Source of the DNA: Streptomyces panaciradicis
GTDB lineage: Bacteria > Actinomycetota > Actinomycetes > Streptomycetales > Streptomycetaceae
Direction of reading: 5' to 3'
NCBI RefSeq assembly: GCF_023516615.1
Contig: NZ_JAMGBF010000017.1
Coordinates: 62,001-126,000, forward strand
Length of the DNA stretch: 64,000 bases
The number at the start of each line of letters is the position of its first letter. Position 1 is the first letter of the stretch. Under the pieces are notes generated by a model. That model saw nothing but the letters and a program-made list of their open reading frames with translations, ran no database searches and was not told where the DNA came from. This document shows, piece after piece, positions 9,702 to 18,789 of this stretch. Both the position numbers and the translations under genes were made by a program.

Positions 9702-10814
9702 TCACTCCTCTTCGGGCGAACGCGGCGGGCTGACCGTCGTACGCGGGGCACGTCGCTGCGACGAGGTGCGCACGATCAGTTCCGTCGGTATCACCTGCTC
9801 GACCGGTTGGTCCGATTCGACCCCCTCGATCGCGTCGATGAGCAGCTGCACCACCGCCGTGCCGATCCGGCGCGGCTTGAGTGAGAGTGTGGTGATGGGC
9901 GGCTCGGTGGTGGCGTACACCCCGGATTCGCTGCAGCAGACCAGAAGCAGGTCGTCCGGTACGCGCAGGCCGTAACGACGGGCGGCGGCGAGCAGATCGG
10001 TGCCGTTGGGGTCGAACAGGCCGTAGACCGCGTCCGGGCGGTCCGGGCGGGCCAGCAGCCGGTCGGCGGCGACGGCTCCCGCGCACGGATCGTGCGCCGG
10101 GTAGGCCTCGTACACCGGGTCCTGGCCGACGCGCTCGCACCAGCGCAGGTACGCGGTGGTCGACAGGTGGGTGTACGTGTCCGTCGACGTCCCCGTCAGC
10201 AGGCCGATGCGGCGGGCGCCGGCGTCGGCCAGGTGGTCGAGGATGCCGAGGACGGCGGCCTCGTGGTCGTTGTCGACCCACGCGGTGACCGGCAGGGCGC
10301 CGGCCGGGCGGCCGTCGGAGACCACCGGTAAACCCTGCCGGACCAGTTCGCTGACCACCGGGTCCTGGTCGGAGGGGTCGATGACGACCGTGCCGTCCAG
10401 GGCGACGTTCGACCACACGTCGTGGCGCGAGGTCGCGGGGAGGATCACCAGCGCGTAGCCGCGGGCGAGCGCGGCGGAGGTGGCGGCCCGCGCCATCTCG
10501 GCGAAGTACGCGAACTCGGTGAAGGTGAAAGGTTCATCCCCGTACGTCGTCACGGTCAGGCCGATGAGACCCGACTTGCCGGTACGGAGGGTGCGGGCCG
10601 CGGCCGAGGGGCGGTACCCCAGCCGGTCGGCGACCTCGCGGACATGGCGTCGGGTGGCATCCGGGAGCCTGCCCTTGCCGTTCAGGGCATCGGAGACGGT
10701 CGTGATGGAGACTCCGGCGGCGGCGGCGACGTCTCTGATGCCCGCCCGGCCCGGCCGGCTGCCTCGACGTGAGGTTTCCGCGCGGCTCACCTGGTGCTTC
10801 CCTGCTGCTGTCAT
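9702..10814 (-). CDS. LacI-family transcriptional regulator
   Basis: Encodes 370 residues from ATG 10814 (an upstream ATG at 10880 gives a non-conserved extension). The N-terminal HTH with hinge is clear at residues ~26-80 (IRDVAAAAGVSITTVSDAL, then LGYRPSAAARTLRTGK). It is followed by a periplasmic-binding-protein-like sensor domain to ~350. LacI-family proteins usually repress sugar uptake or catabolism genes; none is adjacent, so the target is unknown. It is divergent from hisC with a 419-base gap. No SD of note precedes the ATG. Confidence 0.9.
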   Translation of the reverse strand: MTAAGKHQVSRAETSRRGSRPGRAGIRDVAAAAGVSITTVSDALNGKGRLPDATRRHVREVADRLGYRPSAAARTLRTGKSGLIGLTVTTYGDEPFTFTEFAYFAEMARAATSAALARGYALVILPATSRHDVWSNVALDGTVVIDPSDQDPVVSELVRQGLPVVSDGRPAGALPVTAWVDNDHEAAVLGILDHLADAGARRIGLLTGTSTDTYTHLSTTAYLRWCERVGQDPVYEAYPAHDPCAGAVAADRLLARPDRPDAVYGLFDPNGTDLLAAARRYGLRVPDDLLLVCCSESGVYATTEPPITTLSLKPRRIGTAVVQLLIDAIEGVESDQPVEQVIPTELIVRTSSQRRAPRTTVSPPRSPEEE

Positions 10815-11233
10815 GGCGAGCCGATAGTAGGGCTCATGCGGTGGGGTAGGGCGGACGCATATGCACGCGTTGACAGGCACGTTTCTGCAAGGTCATTTAG
10901 CCCCAACTGCCTTTGAATGCAAGTCAGTTGAACGATCCAATGGCATTACGTGACTTGTCGACACGCATGAGCCTGCCAAGTTCCCGATGTTTCGAAGAGG
11001 TCTCAACTCACCTGCACGGGTGATGCGCGCCAGGGCGTGAGCCACCGGCGCATAGATATATGTGGCCGCGCCCCCTGGATTCGTCTGCCTTCGTGCGGTG
11101 TTGCCCGTGATGCGTGTGGGACGGATGAGGTCGGCCCGCACCAGTACGCAGCGGCGGTGAATCCTCATAAGGTGTGGAGTATTGGAAGCCGGCGGCGCGG
11201 ACGGGGCCGCCGGTGGTCGCGAGGAGGACTGCG
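10815..11233. other. 419-base intergenic region between lacI-type gene and hisC
   Basis: No convincing gene. The composition is AT-richer than the surroundings, with CATAAG at ~11167 that could be a -10 for hisC and TTGAATGCAAGTCAGTTGAA near 10912-10931. It presumably holds the divergent promoters; I see no riboswitch. Confidence 0.5.
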
Positions 11234-12313
11234 GTGAGCGAGACGAGCCCCAAGCTGCGAGCCGAGCTGGCGGGGATCCCCACCTACAAGCCGGGCAAGC
11301 CCGCCGCGGCCGGTGGTCCGGTGGCCTACAAGCTGTCCTCCAACGAGAACCCCTACCCGCCGCTGCCCGGAGTGATGGAGACGGTGACGGCCGCCGTCTC
11401 GACGTTCAACCGCTACCCCGACATGGCCTGCACGGGCCTGATGAACGAGCTCTCCGACCGCTTCGGCGTCCCGCTCTCCCACCTGGCCACGGGCACCGGC
11501 TCCGTCGGCGTCGCCCAGCAGCTGATCCAGGCGACCTCGGGCCCGGGCGACGAGGTCATCTACGCCTGGCGGTCCTTCGAGGCGTACCCGATCATCACGC
11601 AGATCAGCGGCGCGCGGTCCGTGCAGGTGCCGCTGACGGCGGGTGACGTGCACGACCTGGACGCGATGGCGGACGCCATCACCGACCGCACCCGTCTCGT
11701 CTTCGTCTGCAACCCCAACAACCCGACCGGCACCGTCGTGCGCCGGGCCGAGCTGGAACGGTTCCTCGACCGGGTGCCGGCCGACGTGCTGGTGGTCCTG
11801 GACGAGGCCTACCGCGAGTTCATCCGTGACCCCGAGGTGCCGGACGGCGTGGAGCTGTACCGGAGCCGGCCGAACGTCTGCGTGCTGCGCACCTTCTCCA
11901 AGGCGTACGGCCTCGCGGGGCTGCGCGTCGGCTTCGCGATCGCCCACGAGCCGGTGGCGGCGGCGCTGCGCAAGACCGCGGTGCCCTTCGGGGTGAGCCA
12001 GCTCGCGCAGGAGGCGGCGATCGCGTCGCTGCGCGCCGAGGACGAACTGCTGGGCCGCGTCGGCTCGCTGGTCTGCGAGCGCACGCGCGTGGTCGACGGG
12101 CTGCGGGCCCAGGGCTGGACGGTGCCCGAGACGCAGGCCAACTTCGTGTGGCTGCGGCTGGGGGAGCACACGGTCGCGTTCGCCCAGGCCTGTGAGCAGC
12201 ACGGCGTGGTGGTCCGTCCGTTCCCCGGCGAGGGTGTGCGGGTGACGGTCGGGGAGACCGAGGCGAACGACATCTTCCTGAAGGTGGCCGAGAGCTTCCG
12301 CAAGGAGCTGTAG
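11234..12313 (+). CDS. hisC: histidinol-phosphate aminotransferase
   Basis: Encodes 359 residues from GTG 11234, preceded by SD GAGGAGGA (11221-11228). It is a fold-type I PLP aminotransferase: SSNENPYPP near the N-terminus, NPNNPTG near 160, and the Schiff-base lysine in [11 protein letters not shown] (Lys223). HisC converts imidazole-acetol phosphate and glutamate to histidinol phosphate. There is no his operon here, so it is a stand-alone paralogue; aromatic aminotransferase activity (AroJ/Pat type) is also possible given this family's overlap. A strong terminator follows at 12337-12366. Confidence 0.85.
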   Translation: MSETSPKLRAELAGIPTYKPGKPAAAGGPVAYKLSSNENPYPPLPGVMETVTAAVSTFNRYPDMACTGLMNELSDRFGVPLSHLATGTGSVGVAQQLIQATSGPGDEVIYAWRSFEAYPIITQISGARSVQVPLTAGDVHDLDAMADAITDRTRLVFVCNPNNPTGTVVRRAELERFLDRVPADVLVVLDEAYREFIRDPEVPDGVELYRSRPNVCVLRTFSKAYGLAGLRVGFAIAHEPVAAALRKTAVPFGVSQLAQEAAIASLRAEDELLGRVGSLVCERTRVVDGLRAQGWTVPETQANFVWLRLGEHTVAFAQACEQHGVVVRPFPGEGVRVTVGETEANDIFLKVAESFRKEL

Positions 12314-12336
12314 GACGGGTCAGGAAACGGTAGTAC

Positions 12337-12366
12337 TGGTGGGTCGGGCTTCTGCCCGGCCCACCA
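12337..12366 (+). terminator. hisC terminator
   Basis: GGTGGGTCGGGC (12338-12349), loop TTCT, GCCCGGCCCACC (12354-12365), 12-bp stem with one G-T pair, extended by T-A at the base. Confidence 0.75.
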
Positions 12367-12370
12367 CTGT

Positions 12371-12384
12371 GTTTCACGTGGAAC
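12371..12384. promoter_or_regulatory. parS-like site
   Basis: GTTTCACGTGGAAC, one mismatch to the perfect 14-bp ParB palindrome, in the hisC-cydA gap. Confidence 0.65.
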
Positions 12385-12492
12385 CGGTTGCGGACAGGAT
12401 GCCGCATGGCCCTGACACCGGCCCCCGACGGCCCCTTCGCCGGACCCTCATGGCCCAGGTCGCCCGCCCTCATGGCCCAAGCGGGACCCCCT

Positions 12493-12522
12493 TTCGAGCT
12501 TCGATACTCGGTGCGTCATAAT
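12493..12522 (+). promoter_or_regulatory. candidate cydA promoter
   Basis: TTCGAG (12493-12498), 18-base spacer, CATAAT (12517-12522), immediately upstream of the Rex operator, so bound Rex would overlap the start site. Confidence 0.4.
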
Positions 12523-12533
12523 CTTCTTGTGAA

Positions 12534-12549
12534 TGTGAACGCGTTCACA
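12534..12549. promoter_or_regulatory. Rex operator (ROP) upstream of cydA
   Basis: TGTGAACGCGTTCACA is a perfect 16-bp palindrome matching the Rex operator consensus TGTGAACNNNTTCACA (established for S. coelicolor cydABCD). Rex releases DNA when NADH/NAD+ rises, inducing cyd under oxygen limitation. Confidence 0.93.
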
Positions 12550-12630
12550 AGCGTGTCCCGGTTGCTCCGCTGATGTGTGTGACATAAGGGGCAAACTGCC
12601 GCTACCACGGCGATGTAAGGAGACTGCGAC

Positions 12631-14139
12631 GTGGATTTGGCTCTGGCGCCGGAGACACTGGCGCGATGGCAGTTCGGCATCACCACCGTCTACCACTTTC
12701 TGTTCGTCCCGCTGACGATCTCGCTGGCCGCCCTGACGGCCGGGCTGCAGACCGCGTGGGTGCGCACGGGCAAGGAGAAGTACCTCAGGGCGACGAAGTT
12801 CTGGGGCAAGCTCTTCCTGATCAACATCGCGATGGGCGTGGTCACCGGCATCGTGCAGGAGTTCCAGTTCGGCATGAACTGGTCCGACTACTCGCGGTTC
12901 GTCGGTGACATCTTCGGTGCCCCGCTCGCCTTCGAGGCGCTGATCGCCTTCTTCTTCGAGTCGACCTTCATCGGTCTGTGGATCTTCGGCTGGGACAAGC
13001 TGCCGAAGAAGATCCATCTGGCCTGCATCTGGATGGTCTCGATCGGCACGATCCTGTCGGCGTACTTCATCCTCGCGGCCAACTCGTGGATGCAGCACCC
13101 GGTCGGCTACAAGATCAACAAGGTCAAGGGCCGGGCGGAGCTCACGGACTTCTGGGCCGTGCTGACCCAGAACACCGCGCTCAGCCAGGTCTTCCACACG
13201 CTGTCCGCGGCGTTCCTGACCGGCGGCGCGTTCATGGTCGGCATCGCCGCCTGGCACCTGTTCCGCAAGAGGCACATCTCCGTGATGAAGACCTCGCTGC
13301 GGCTGGGCCTGGTCACGGTCGTCATCGCGGGCCTGCTCACCGCGATCAGCGGCGACACCCTCGGCAAGGTCATGTTCAAGCAGCAGCCGATGAAGATGGC
13401 CGCGGCGGAGGCGCTCTGGAACGGCGAGGACTCGGCCCCGTTCTCCATCTTCGCGGTCGGTGACGTCGACAAGGGTCACAACAAGGTGGCCATAGAGATT
13501 CCGGGCCTGCTGTCCTACCTCGCCAACGGTGACTTCGGTTCTCACGTGCCCGGCATCAACGACGTCAACAAGGCCGAGCAGCAGAAGTACGGGCCGGGCG
13601 ACTACCGCCCCGTCATCCCCGTCACCTACTGGGGCTTCCGCTGGATGATCGGCTTCGGCATGGCGTCCTTCGCCATCGGAGTGGCCGGACTGTGGCTGAC
13701 GCGCAAGAAGTTCATGCTGCCGCAGCACCTGAGGGTCGGTGAGGACGAGGTCCCGCATCTGGTCCTGTTCAAGAACAAGGCGCTCAGCCCCAAGCTCGGC
13801 AAGCTGTACTGGATGCTGGCCATCTGGACGCTCGGCTTCCCGCTGATCGCCAACTCCTGGGGCTGGATCTTCACCGAGATGGGCCGGCAGCCCTGGGTCG
13901 TCTTCGGTGTCCTGCAGACCCGCAGCGCCGTCTCGCCCGGCGTCGGCCAGGGCGAGGTCCTCACCTCCATGATCGTCCTCACCCTCCTGTACGCCGCCCT
14001 CGCCGTCGTCGAGGTCAAGCTGCTCGCCAAGTACGTCAAGGCCGGGCCGCCCGAGCTCACCGAGGCCGACCTCAACCCGCCCACGAAGATCGGCGGCGAC
14101 TCCCATGACGCCGACAAGCCGATGGCCTTCTCGTACTAG
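12631..14139 (+). CDS. cydA: cytochrome bd ubiquinol oxidase subunit I
   Basis: Encodes 502 residues from GTG 12631, with SD AAGGAG at 12617-12622. CydA carries the quinol site and haems b558, b595 and d in the cytoplasmic membrane. The haem-ligand His lies in the first helix (TVYHFLFVPLTI), and the hallmark WGWIFTEMGRQPW is present near 410-425. Nine or so hydrophobic helices are visible. It heads cydA-cydB-cydCD; cydB follows after 18 bases. Expression is expected under Rex control from the operator at 12534-12549. Confidence 0.97.
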   Translation: MDLALAPETLARWQFGITTVYHFLFVPLTISLAALTAGLQTAWVRTGKEKYLRATKFWGKLFLINIAMGVVTGIVQEFQFGMNWSDYSRFVGDIFGAPLAFEALIAFFFESTFIGLWIFGWDKLPKKIHLACIWMVSIGTILSAYFILAANSWMQHPVGYKINKVKGRAELTDFWAVLTQNTALSQVFHTLSAAFLTGGAFMVGIAAWHLFRKRHISVMKTSLRLGLVTVVIAGLLTAISGDTLGKVMFKQQPMKMAAAEALWNGEDSAPFSIFAVGDVDKGHNKVAIEIPGLLSYLANGDFGSHVPGINDVNKAEQQKYGPGDYRPVIPVTYWGFRWMIGFGMASFAIGVAGLWLTRKKFMLPQHLRVGEDEVPHLVLFKNKALSPKLGKLYWMLAIWTLGFPLIANSWGWIFTEMGRQPWVVFGVLQTRSAVSPGVGQGEVLTSMIVLTLLYAALAVVEVKLLAKYVKAGPPELTEADLNPPTKIGGDSHDADKPMAFSY

Positions 14140-14157
14140 GCCCAGGGAGATCGAGAC

Positions 14158-15162
14158 ATGCAACTTCACGACGTCTGGTTCGTCCTCATCGCCGTCCTGT
14201 GGACCGGCTACTTCTTCCTGGAAGGCTTCGACTTCGGAGTCGGCATCCTGACCAAGCTGCTCGCCCGTGACCGGGCCGAGAAGCGCGTGCTGATCAACAC
14301 GATCGGCCCGGTCTGGGACGGCAACGAGGTGTGGCTGCTCACCGCGGGCGGCGCGACCTTCGCCGCGTTCCCCGAGTGGTACGCCACGCTGTTCTCGGGC
14401 TTCTACCTGCCGCTGCTGATCATCCTGGTCTGCCTGATCGTGCGGGGTGTGGCCTTCGAGTACCGCGCGAAGCGGCCCGAGGAGCACTGGCAGCGCAACT
14501 GGGAGACCGCGATCTTCTGGTCCTCGCTCATCCCCGCGTTCCTCTGGGGCGTGGCCTTCGGCAACATCGTGCGAGGCGTGAAGATCGACAAGAGCTTCGA
14601 GTACGTCGGCACCTTCTGGGACCTGCTCAACCCGTACGCCCTGCTCGGCGGCGTCGTCACCCTGACGCTGTTCACCTTCCACGGGGCGGTGTTCACGGCG
14701 CTCAAGACGGTCGGCGACATCCGCGAGCGGGCGCGGAAGCTGGCCCTGCAGGTCGGGCTCGTCACCGCCGTGGCGGCGCTGGTCTTCCTGCTGTGGACCC
14801 AGGTCGACAGCGGTGACGGCAAGAGCCTGGTCGCGCTGATCGTGGCCGTGGCCGCCCTGGTCGGGGCGCTCGCGGCGAACCAGGCCGGGCGCGAGGGATG
14901 GTCGTTCGCCCTGTCCGGGGTCACGATCGTGGCCGCGGTGGCGATGCTCTTCCTGTCGCTCTTCCCGAACGTCATGCCGTCGTCGCTCAACAGCGACTGG
15001 AGCCTGACGGTCACCAACGCCTCGTCGAGCCCCTACACCCTGAAGATCATGACCTGGTGCGCGGCCGTCGCCACGCCGATCGTGTTGCTCTACCAGGGCT
15101 GGACCTACTGGGTGTTCCGCAAGCGGATCGGCACGCAGCACATCGCAGAGGCCGTGCACTGA
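14158..15162 (+). CDS. cydB: cytochrome bd ubiquinol oxidase subunit II
   Basis: Encodes 334 residues from ATG 14158 with SD GGGAGA a few bases upstream. The N-terminus (LHDVWFVLIAVLWTGYFFLEGFDFGVGIL) is diagnostic of CydB, and eight hydrophobic helices follow. CydB pairs with CydA in the bd oxidase that reduces oxygen to water with quinol electrons at low oxygen tension. It is co-transcribed with cydA. After its stop there is an 50-base gap holding a perfect parS palindrome before cydCD. Confidence 0.97.
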   Translation: MQLHDVWFVLIAVLWTGYFFLEGFDFGVGILTKLLARDRAEKRVLINTIGPVWDGNEVWLLTAGGATFAAFPEWYATLFSGFYLPLLIILVCLIVRGVAFEYRAKRPEEHWQRNWETAIFWSSLIPAFLWGVAFGNIVRGVKIDKSFEYVGTFWDLLNPYALLGGVVTLTLFTFHGAVFTALKTVGDIRERARKLALQVGLVTAVAALVFLLWTQVDSGDGKSLVALIVAVAALVGALAANQAGREGWSFALSGVTIVAAVAMLFLSLFPNVMPSSLNSDWSLTVTNASSSPYTLKIMTWCAAVATPIVLLYQGWTYWVFRKRIGTQHIAEAVH

Positions 15163-15170
15163 TTCCGGTT

Positions 15171-15200
15171 TGGGGCATGTTTCACGTGAAACATGCCCCA
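15171..15200. promoter_or_regulatory. perfect parS within a 30-bp palindrome
   Basis: The 14-bp GTTTCACGTGAAAC at 15179-15192 is flanked by TGGGGCAT and its complement, making a 30-base perfect inverted repeat between cydB and cydCD. In RNA it would form a 15-bp hairpin and may attenuate transcription into cydCD. Confidence 0.85.
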
Positions 15201-15212
15201 TGAGAAGAGAGT

Positions 15213-18200
15213 GTGTTTCACGTGAAACCGATCGACCCGCGTCTGCTCCGGTACGCACGTGCCACCCGGCTGTTCATGGTGGCGGTCGTCGGCCTGGGTG
15301 CCGTCGGAGCGGCGCTGGTCATCGCGCAGGCGATGCTGATCGCCGAGACGGTGGTCGGTGCCTTCCAGCACGGTCTGTCGGTCGGTGAACTGCGCACTCC
15401 CCTGCTGTTGTTGGCGGCCGTGGCCGGTGGCCGCGCCCTGGTCTCCTGGCTCACCGAACTCGCCGCCCACCGGGCGAGCGCCGCCGTGAAGTCGGAACTG
15501 CGGGGGCGGTTGCTGGAGCGGGCCGTCGCGCTGGGACCCGGCTGGCTGAGCGGCCAGCGGACCGGTTCGCTCGTCGCCCTGGCCACCCGAGGGGTCGACG
15601 CCCTCGACGACTACTTCTCCCGCTACCTGCCGCAGCTGGGCCTCGCGATCGTCGTGCCCGTGGCCGTGCTGGCCCGGATCGTCACCGAGGACTGGGTCTC
15701 GGCGGCGATCATCGTGGGCACCCTGCCCCTCATCCCGGTCTTCATGATCCTCATCGGCTGGGCCACCCAGTCCCGGATGGACCGCCAGTGGCGGCTGCTG
15801 TCCCGGCTGTCCGGACACTTCCTGGACGTGGTGGCCGGGCTGCCGACGCTGAAGGTGTTCGGGCGGGCCAAGGCGCAGGCCGAATCGATCAAGCGCATCA
15901 CCGGCGAGTACCGGCAGGCGACCATGCGGACCCTGCGGATCGCCTTCATCTCGTCCTTCGCGCTGGAGCTTCTCTCCACCCTGTCGGTGGCGCTGGTCGC
16001 GGTGACGATCGGCATGCGGCTGGTCCACGGCGAGATGGACCTGTACATCGGGCTCGTCATCCTGGTGCTGGCGCCCGAGGCGTATCTGCCGTTGCGCCAG
16101 GTGGGCGCGCAGTACCACGCGGCGGCCGAGGGGCTGGCGGCGGCCGAGGAGATCTTCGCCGTCCTGGAAGCTCCCGTGCCGGCGTCCGGCACGGCGGCCG
16201 TGCCGGAGGGACGCATCGCCTTCGAGGGGCTGACGGTCCGGTACCCGGGGCGGGCCGAGGACGCCGTGTCGGAGGTGTCCTTCGCCGTCGAGCCCGGGGA
16301 GACGGTCGCGCTCGTCGGCCCGAGCGGCGCGGGCAAGTCGACGCTGCTGCACGTGCTGCTGGGCTTCGTGCCGGTGACCGAGGGCCGGGTACGGATCGGC
16401 GGTGTGGATCTCGCGGACGCCGACCTCGGGCAGTGGCGGTCGCGGGTCGCGTGGGTGCCCCAGCGGCCGCACCTGTTCGCCGGAACGATCGCCGAGAACG
16501 TACGGCTGGCCTGCCCGGACGCCGACGACGCGGCCGTGCGGCGGGCGTTGGGGGACGCCGGAGCGCTGGAGTTCGTGGACGCGCTGCCCGCCGGGACCGA
16601 CGCCCTGCTCGGTGAGGACGGCGCGGGTCTGTCCGCCGGTCAGCGCCAGCGGCTCGCGCTGGCCCGGGCGTTCCTGGCGGACCGGCCCGTGCTGCTTCTC
16701 GACGAACCGACGGCCGCGCTGGACGGCGCGACCGAGGCCGAGGTCGTGCAGGCGGTGCGGCGGCTGGCAGTGGGACGCACCGTGCTGCTGGTCGTGCATC
16801 GTCCGGCACTGCTGGGAGTGGCGGACCGGGTGGTGAGGCTGGAGGAGCCCGCCGTGCCCGCCGTCGTCGAGGGGCGGCCCTCCGCGGCTCCGCGCGCCGG
16901 GCAGCCGGCCGTGGTGTCCGACACCGCCCAGGGCGAGGCCGCGGCAGGCGAGCCGGCCGCCGCTCCCGGCGGTGTCCTCGCCCGGGTCCGTGCCATGTCC
17001 GGCCCCCGCCGCAGCCGCCTCGCGCTCGCCCTGCTGCTCGGCGCTCTCGCCCTCGGCAGCGCCGTCGGCCTGATGGCCACCTCCGGATGGCTGATCTCGC
17101 GGGCCTCGCAGCAGCCGCCGGTGCTGTACCTGATGGTGGCCGTGACGGCGACGCGGGCCTTCGGCATCGGACGGGCCGTCTTCCGCTACGCCGAGCGGCT
17201 GGTGTCGCACGACGCGGTGCTGCGCATGCTGGCCGACACCCGCGTCGCCGTCTACCGGCGGCTGGAGCGGCTGGCCCCCGCGGGGCTGCGCCGTACCCGC
17301 CGCGGCGACCTGCTCTCGCGGCTCGTCGCCGACGTGGACGCGCTGCAGGACTACTGGCTGCGCTGGCTGCTGCCCGCCGGTGCGGCCGCGATCGTGTCGG
17401 CGGGCGCGGTCGGCTTCACCGCGTGGCTGCTGCCCGAGGCCGGTGCGGTGCTCGCCGCGGGCCTGGTGGCGGCCGGTGTCGGCGTCCCGCTGGTCACCGG
17501 TGCCGTGGCCCGCCGGGCCGAGCGCAGGCTCGCCCCCGCCCGGGGGGAGCTGGCGACGCGCGTGACCGACCTGCTCACCGGCACCGCGGAGCTGACGGTC
17601 GCCGGTGCTCTGCCCTCCCGTACCGCCGAGGCTCGACGGGCGGACGGTGTCCTCACCCGGATCGCCTCGCGGGCCGCCACCGCCACCGCGCTCGGCGACG
17701 GACTGACCGCGCTGATCTCGGGCCTGACGGTGGCCGCCGCCGCCCTCGCGGGCGCCCAGGGCGTCGCGGACGGCAGGCTGAACGGCGTGGCGATGGCGGT
17801 CGTGGTCCTCACCCCGCTGGCCGCCTTCGAGGCCGTGCTGGGGCTGCCGCTGGCCGTGCAGTACCGGCAGCGGGTGCGCCGCAGCGCGGAGCGCGTGTAC
17901 GAGGTGCTGGACGCGCCGGAGCCGGTGCGGGAGCCGGAGGCGCCCCGGCAGGCGCCCGCCACCCCCTTCCCCCTGACCGTCACCGGTCTGACGGCCCGGC
18001 ACGCCGGGCAGGACCGGGACGCGCTCGCCGGCCTCGACCTCACCCTCGACCAGGGCCGCCGGATCGCGGTGGTCGGCCCGTCCGGCTCCGGAAAGACGAC
18101 GCTGGCACAGGTGCTGCTGAGGTTCCTGGACGCGGACGCGGGCGCGTACACGCTGGCCGGCGTCGACGCGTACGCGCTCGACGGCGACGACGTACGGCGG

Positions 18201-18716
18201 CTGGTCGGGCTGTGCGCCCAGGACGCGCACCTCTTCGACAGCTCGGTGCGCGAGAACCTGCTGCTGGCGAAGAAGGACGCCACCGACAGCGAGCTGCGGG
18301 ACGCGCTGCGGCGGGTGCGGCTCCTCGAGTGGGCGGACGGTCTGCCCGACGGCCTCGACACGCTCGTGGGAGAGCACGGGGCGCGGCTGTCCGGTGGCCA
18401 GCGGCAGCGGCTGGCACTCGCGCGGGCGCTCCTCGCCGACTTCCCCGTGCTGGTGCTCGACGAGCCGGCCGAGCATCTCGACCTGGTGACCGCGGACGCG
18501 CTCACCGCCGATCTGCTGGCCGCCACCGAGGGCCGTACGACGCTGCTCATCACCCACCGCCTGGCCGGGCTGGAAGAGGTCGACGAGGTCGTCGTCCTGG
18601 AGGCGGGCCGGGTGGCGCAGCGCGGGGCGTACGCGGAGCTGGCCGCCGTGCCGGGGCCGTTGCGGGACATGGTGCGCCGGGAGGCCGAGGCGGAGTCGCT
18701 GGTGGGCACGGCGTAG
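15213..18716 (+). CDS. cydCD: fused thiol ABC exporter CydD-CydC (cytochrome bd assembly)
   Basis: Encodes 1167 residues combining two half-transporters that are separate CydD and CydC in Escherichia coli; the fusion is usual in Streptomyces. Each half has ~6 membrane helices then an ATPase: first Walker A GPSGAGKST near 370 and signature LSAGQRQR near 470; second Walker A GPSGSGKTT near 955 and LSGGQRQR near 1060. CydDC exports cysteine/glutathione (or related thiols) and is needed for bd oxidase maturation. The GTG at 15213 lies 3 bases after AGAAGAGA; GTG 15222 is an in-frame alternative. A parS covers these codons (FHVK). Confidence 0.95.
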   Translation: MFHVKPIDPRLLRYARATRLFMVAVVGLGAVGAALVIAQAMLIAETVVGAFQHGLSVGELRTPLLLLAAVAGGRALVSWLTELAAHRASAAVKSELRGRLLERAVALGPGWLSGQRTGSLVALATRGVDALDDYFSRYLPQLGLAIVVPVAVLARIVTEDWVSAAIIVGTLPLIPVFMILIGWATQSRMDRQWRLLSRLSGHFLDVVAGLPTLKVFGRAKAQAESIKRITGEYRQATMRTLRIAFISSFALELLSTLSVALVAVTIGMRLVHGEMDLYIGLVILVLAPEAYLPLRQVGAQYHAAAEGLAAAEEIFAVLEAPVPASGTAAVPEGRIAFEGLTVRYPGRAEDAVSEVSFAVEPGETVALVGPSGAGKSTLLHVLLGFVPVTEGRVRIGGVDLADADLGQWRSRVAWVPQRPHLFAGTIAENVRLACPDADDAAVRRALGDAGALEFVDALPAGTDALLGEDGAGLSAGQRQRLALARAFLADRPVLLLDEPTAALDGATEAEVVQAVRRLAVGRTVLLVVHRPALLGVADRVVRLEEPAVPAVVEGRPSAAPRAGQPAVVSDTAQGEAAAGEPAAAPGGVLARVRAMSGPRRSRLALALLLGALALGSAVGLMATSGWLISRASQQPPVLYLMVAVTATRAFGIGRAVFRYAERLVSHDAVLRMLADTRVAVYRRLERLAPAGLRRTRRGDLLSRLVADVDALQDYWLRWLLPAGAAAIVSAGAVGFTAWLLPEAGAVLAAGLVAAGVGVPLVTGAVARRAERRLAPARGELATRVTDLLTGTAELTVAGALPSRTAEARRADGVLTRIASRAATATALGDGLTALISGLTVAAAALAGAQGVADGRLNGVAMAVVVLTPLAAFEAVLGLPLAVQYRQRVRRSAERVYEVLDAPEPVREPEAPRQAPATPFPLTVTGLTARHAGQDRDALAGLDLTLDQGRRIAVVGPSGSGKTTLAQVLLRFLDADAGAYTLAGVDAYALDGDDVRRLVGLCAQDAHLFDSSVRENLLLAKKDATDSELRDALRRVRLLEWADGLPDGLDTLVGEHGARLSGGQRQRLALARALLADFPVLVLDEPAEHLDLVTADALTADLLAATEGRTTLLITHRLAGLEEVDEVVVLEAGRVAQRGAYAELAAVPGPLRDMVRREAEAESLVGTA
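15215..15228. promoter_or_regulatory. perfect parS overlapping the cydCD start
   Basis: GTTTCACGTGAAAC, 36 bases downstream of the previous parS (start to start), spans the first codons of cydCD. Confidence 0.85.
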
Positions 18717-18789
18717 AACGGGCGCCGTCAGGACCTCGACCAGACGATCTCGACTTTCCGTGACAAAGGGGGCTGATTACTCTCGGGGC

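Noticed and set aside
12448..15258. 936-codon minus-strand open frame across cydA and cydB
   Set aside because: Antisense to clear cyd genes, no domains; a high-GC artefact.
15105..18557. 1150-codon minus-strand open frame across cydCD
   Set aside because: Antisense to cydCD, low-complexity His/Gln/Gly content, no domain; artefact.
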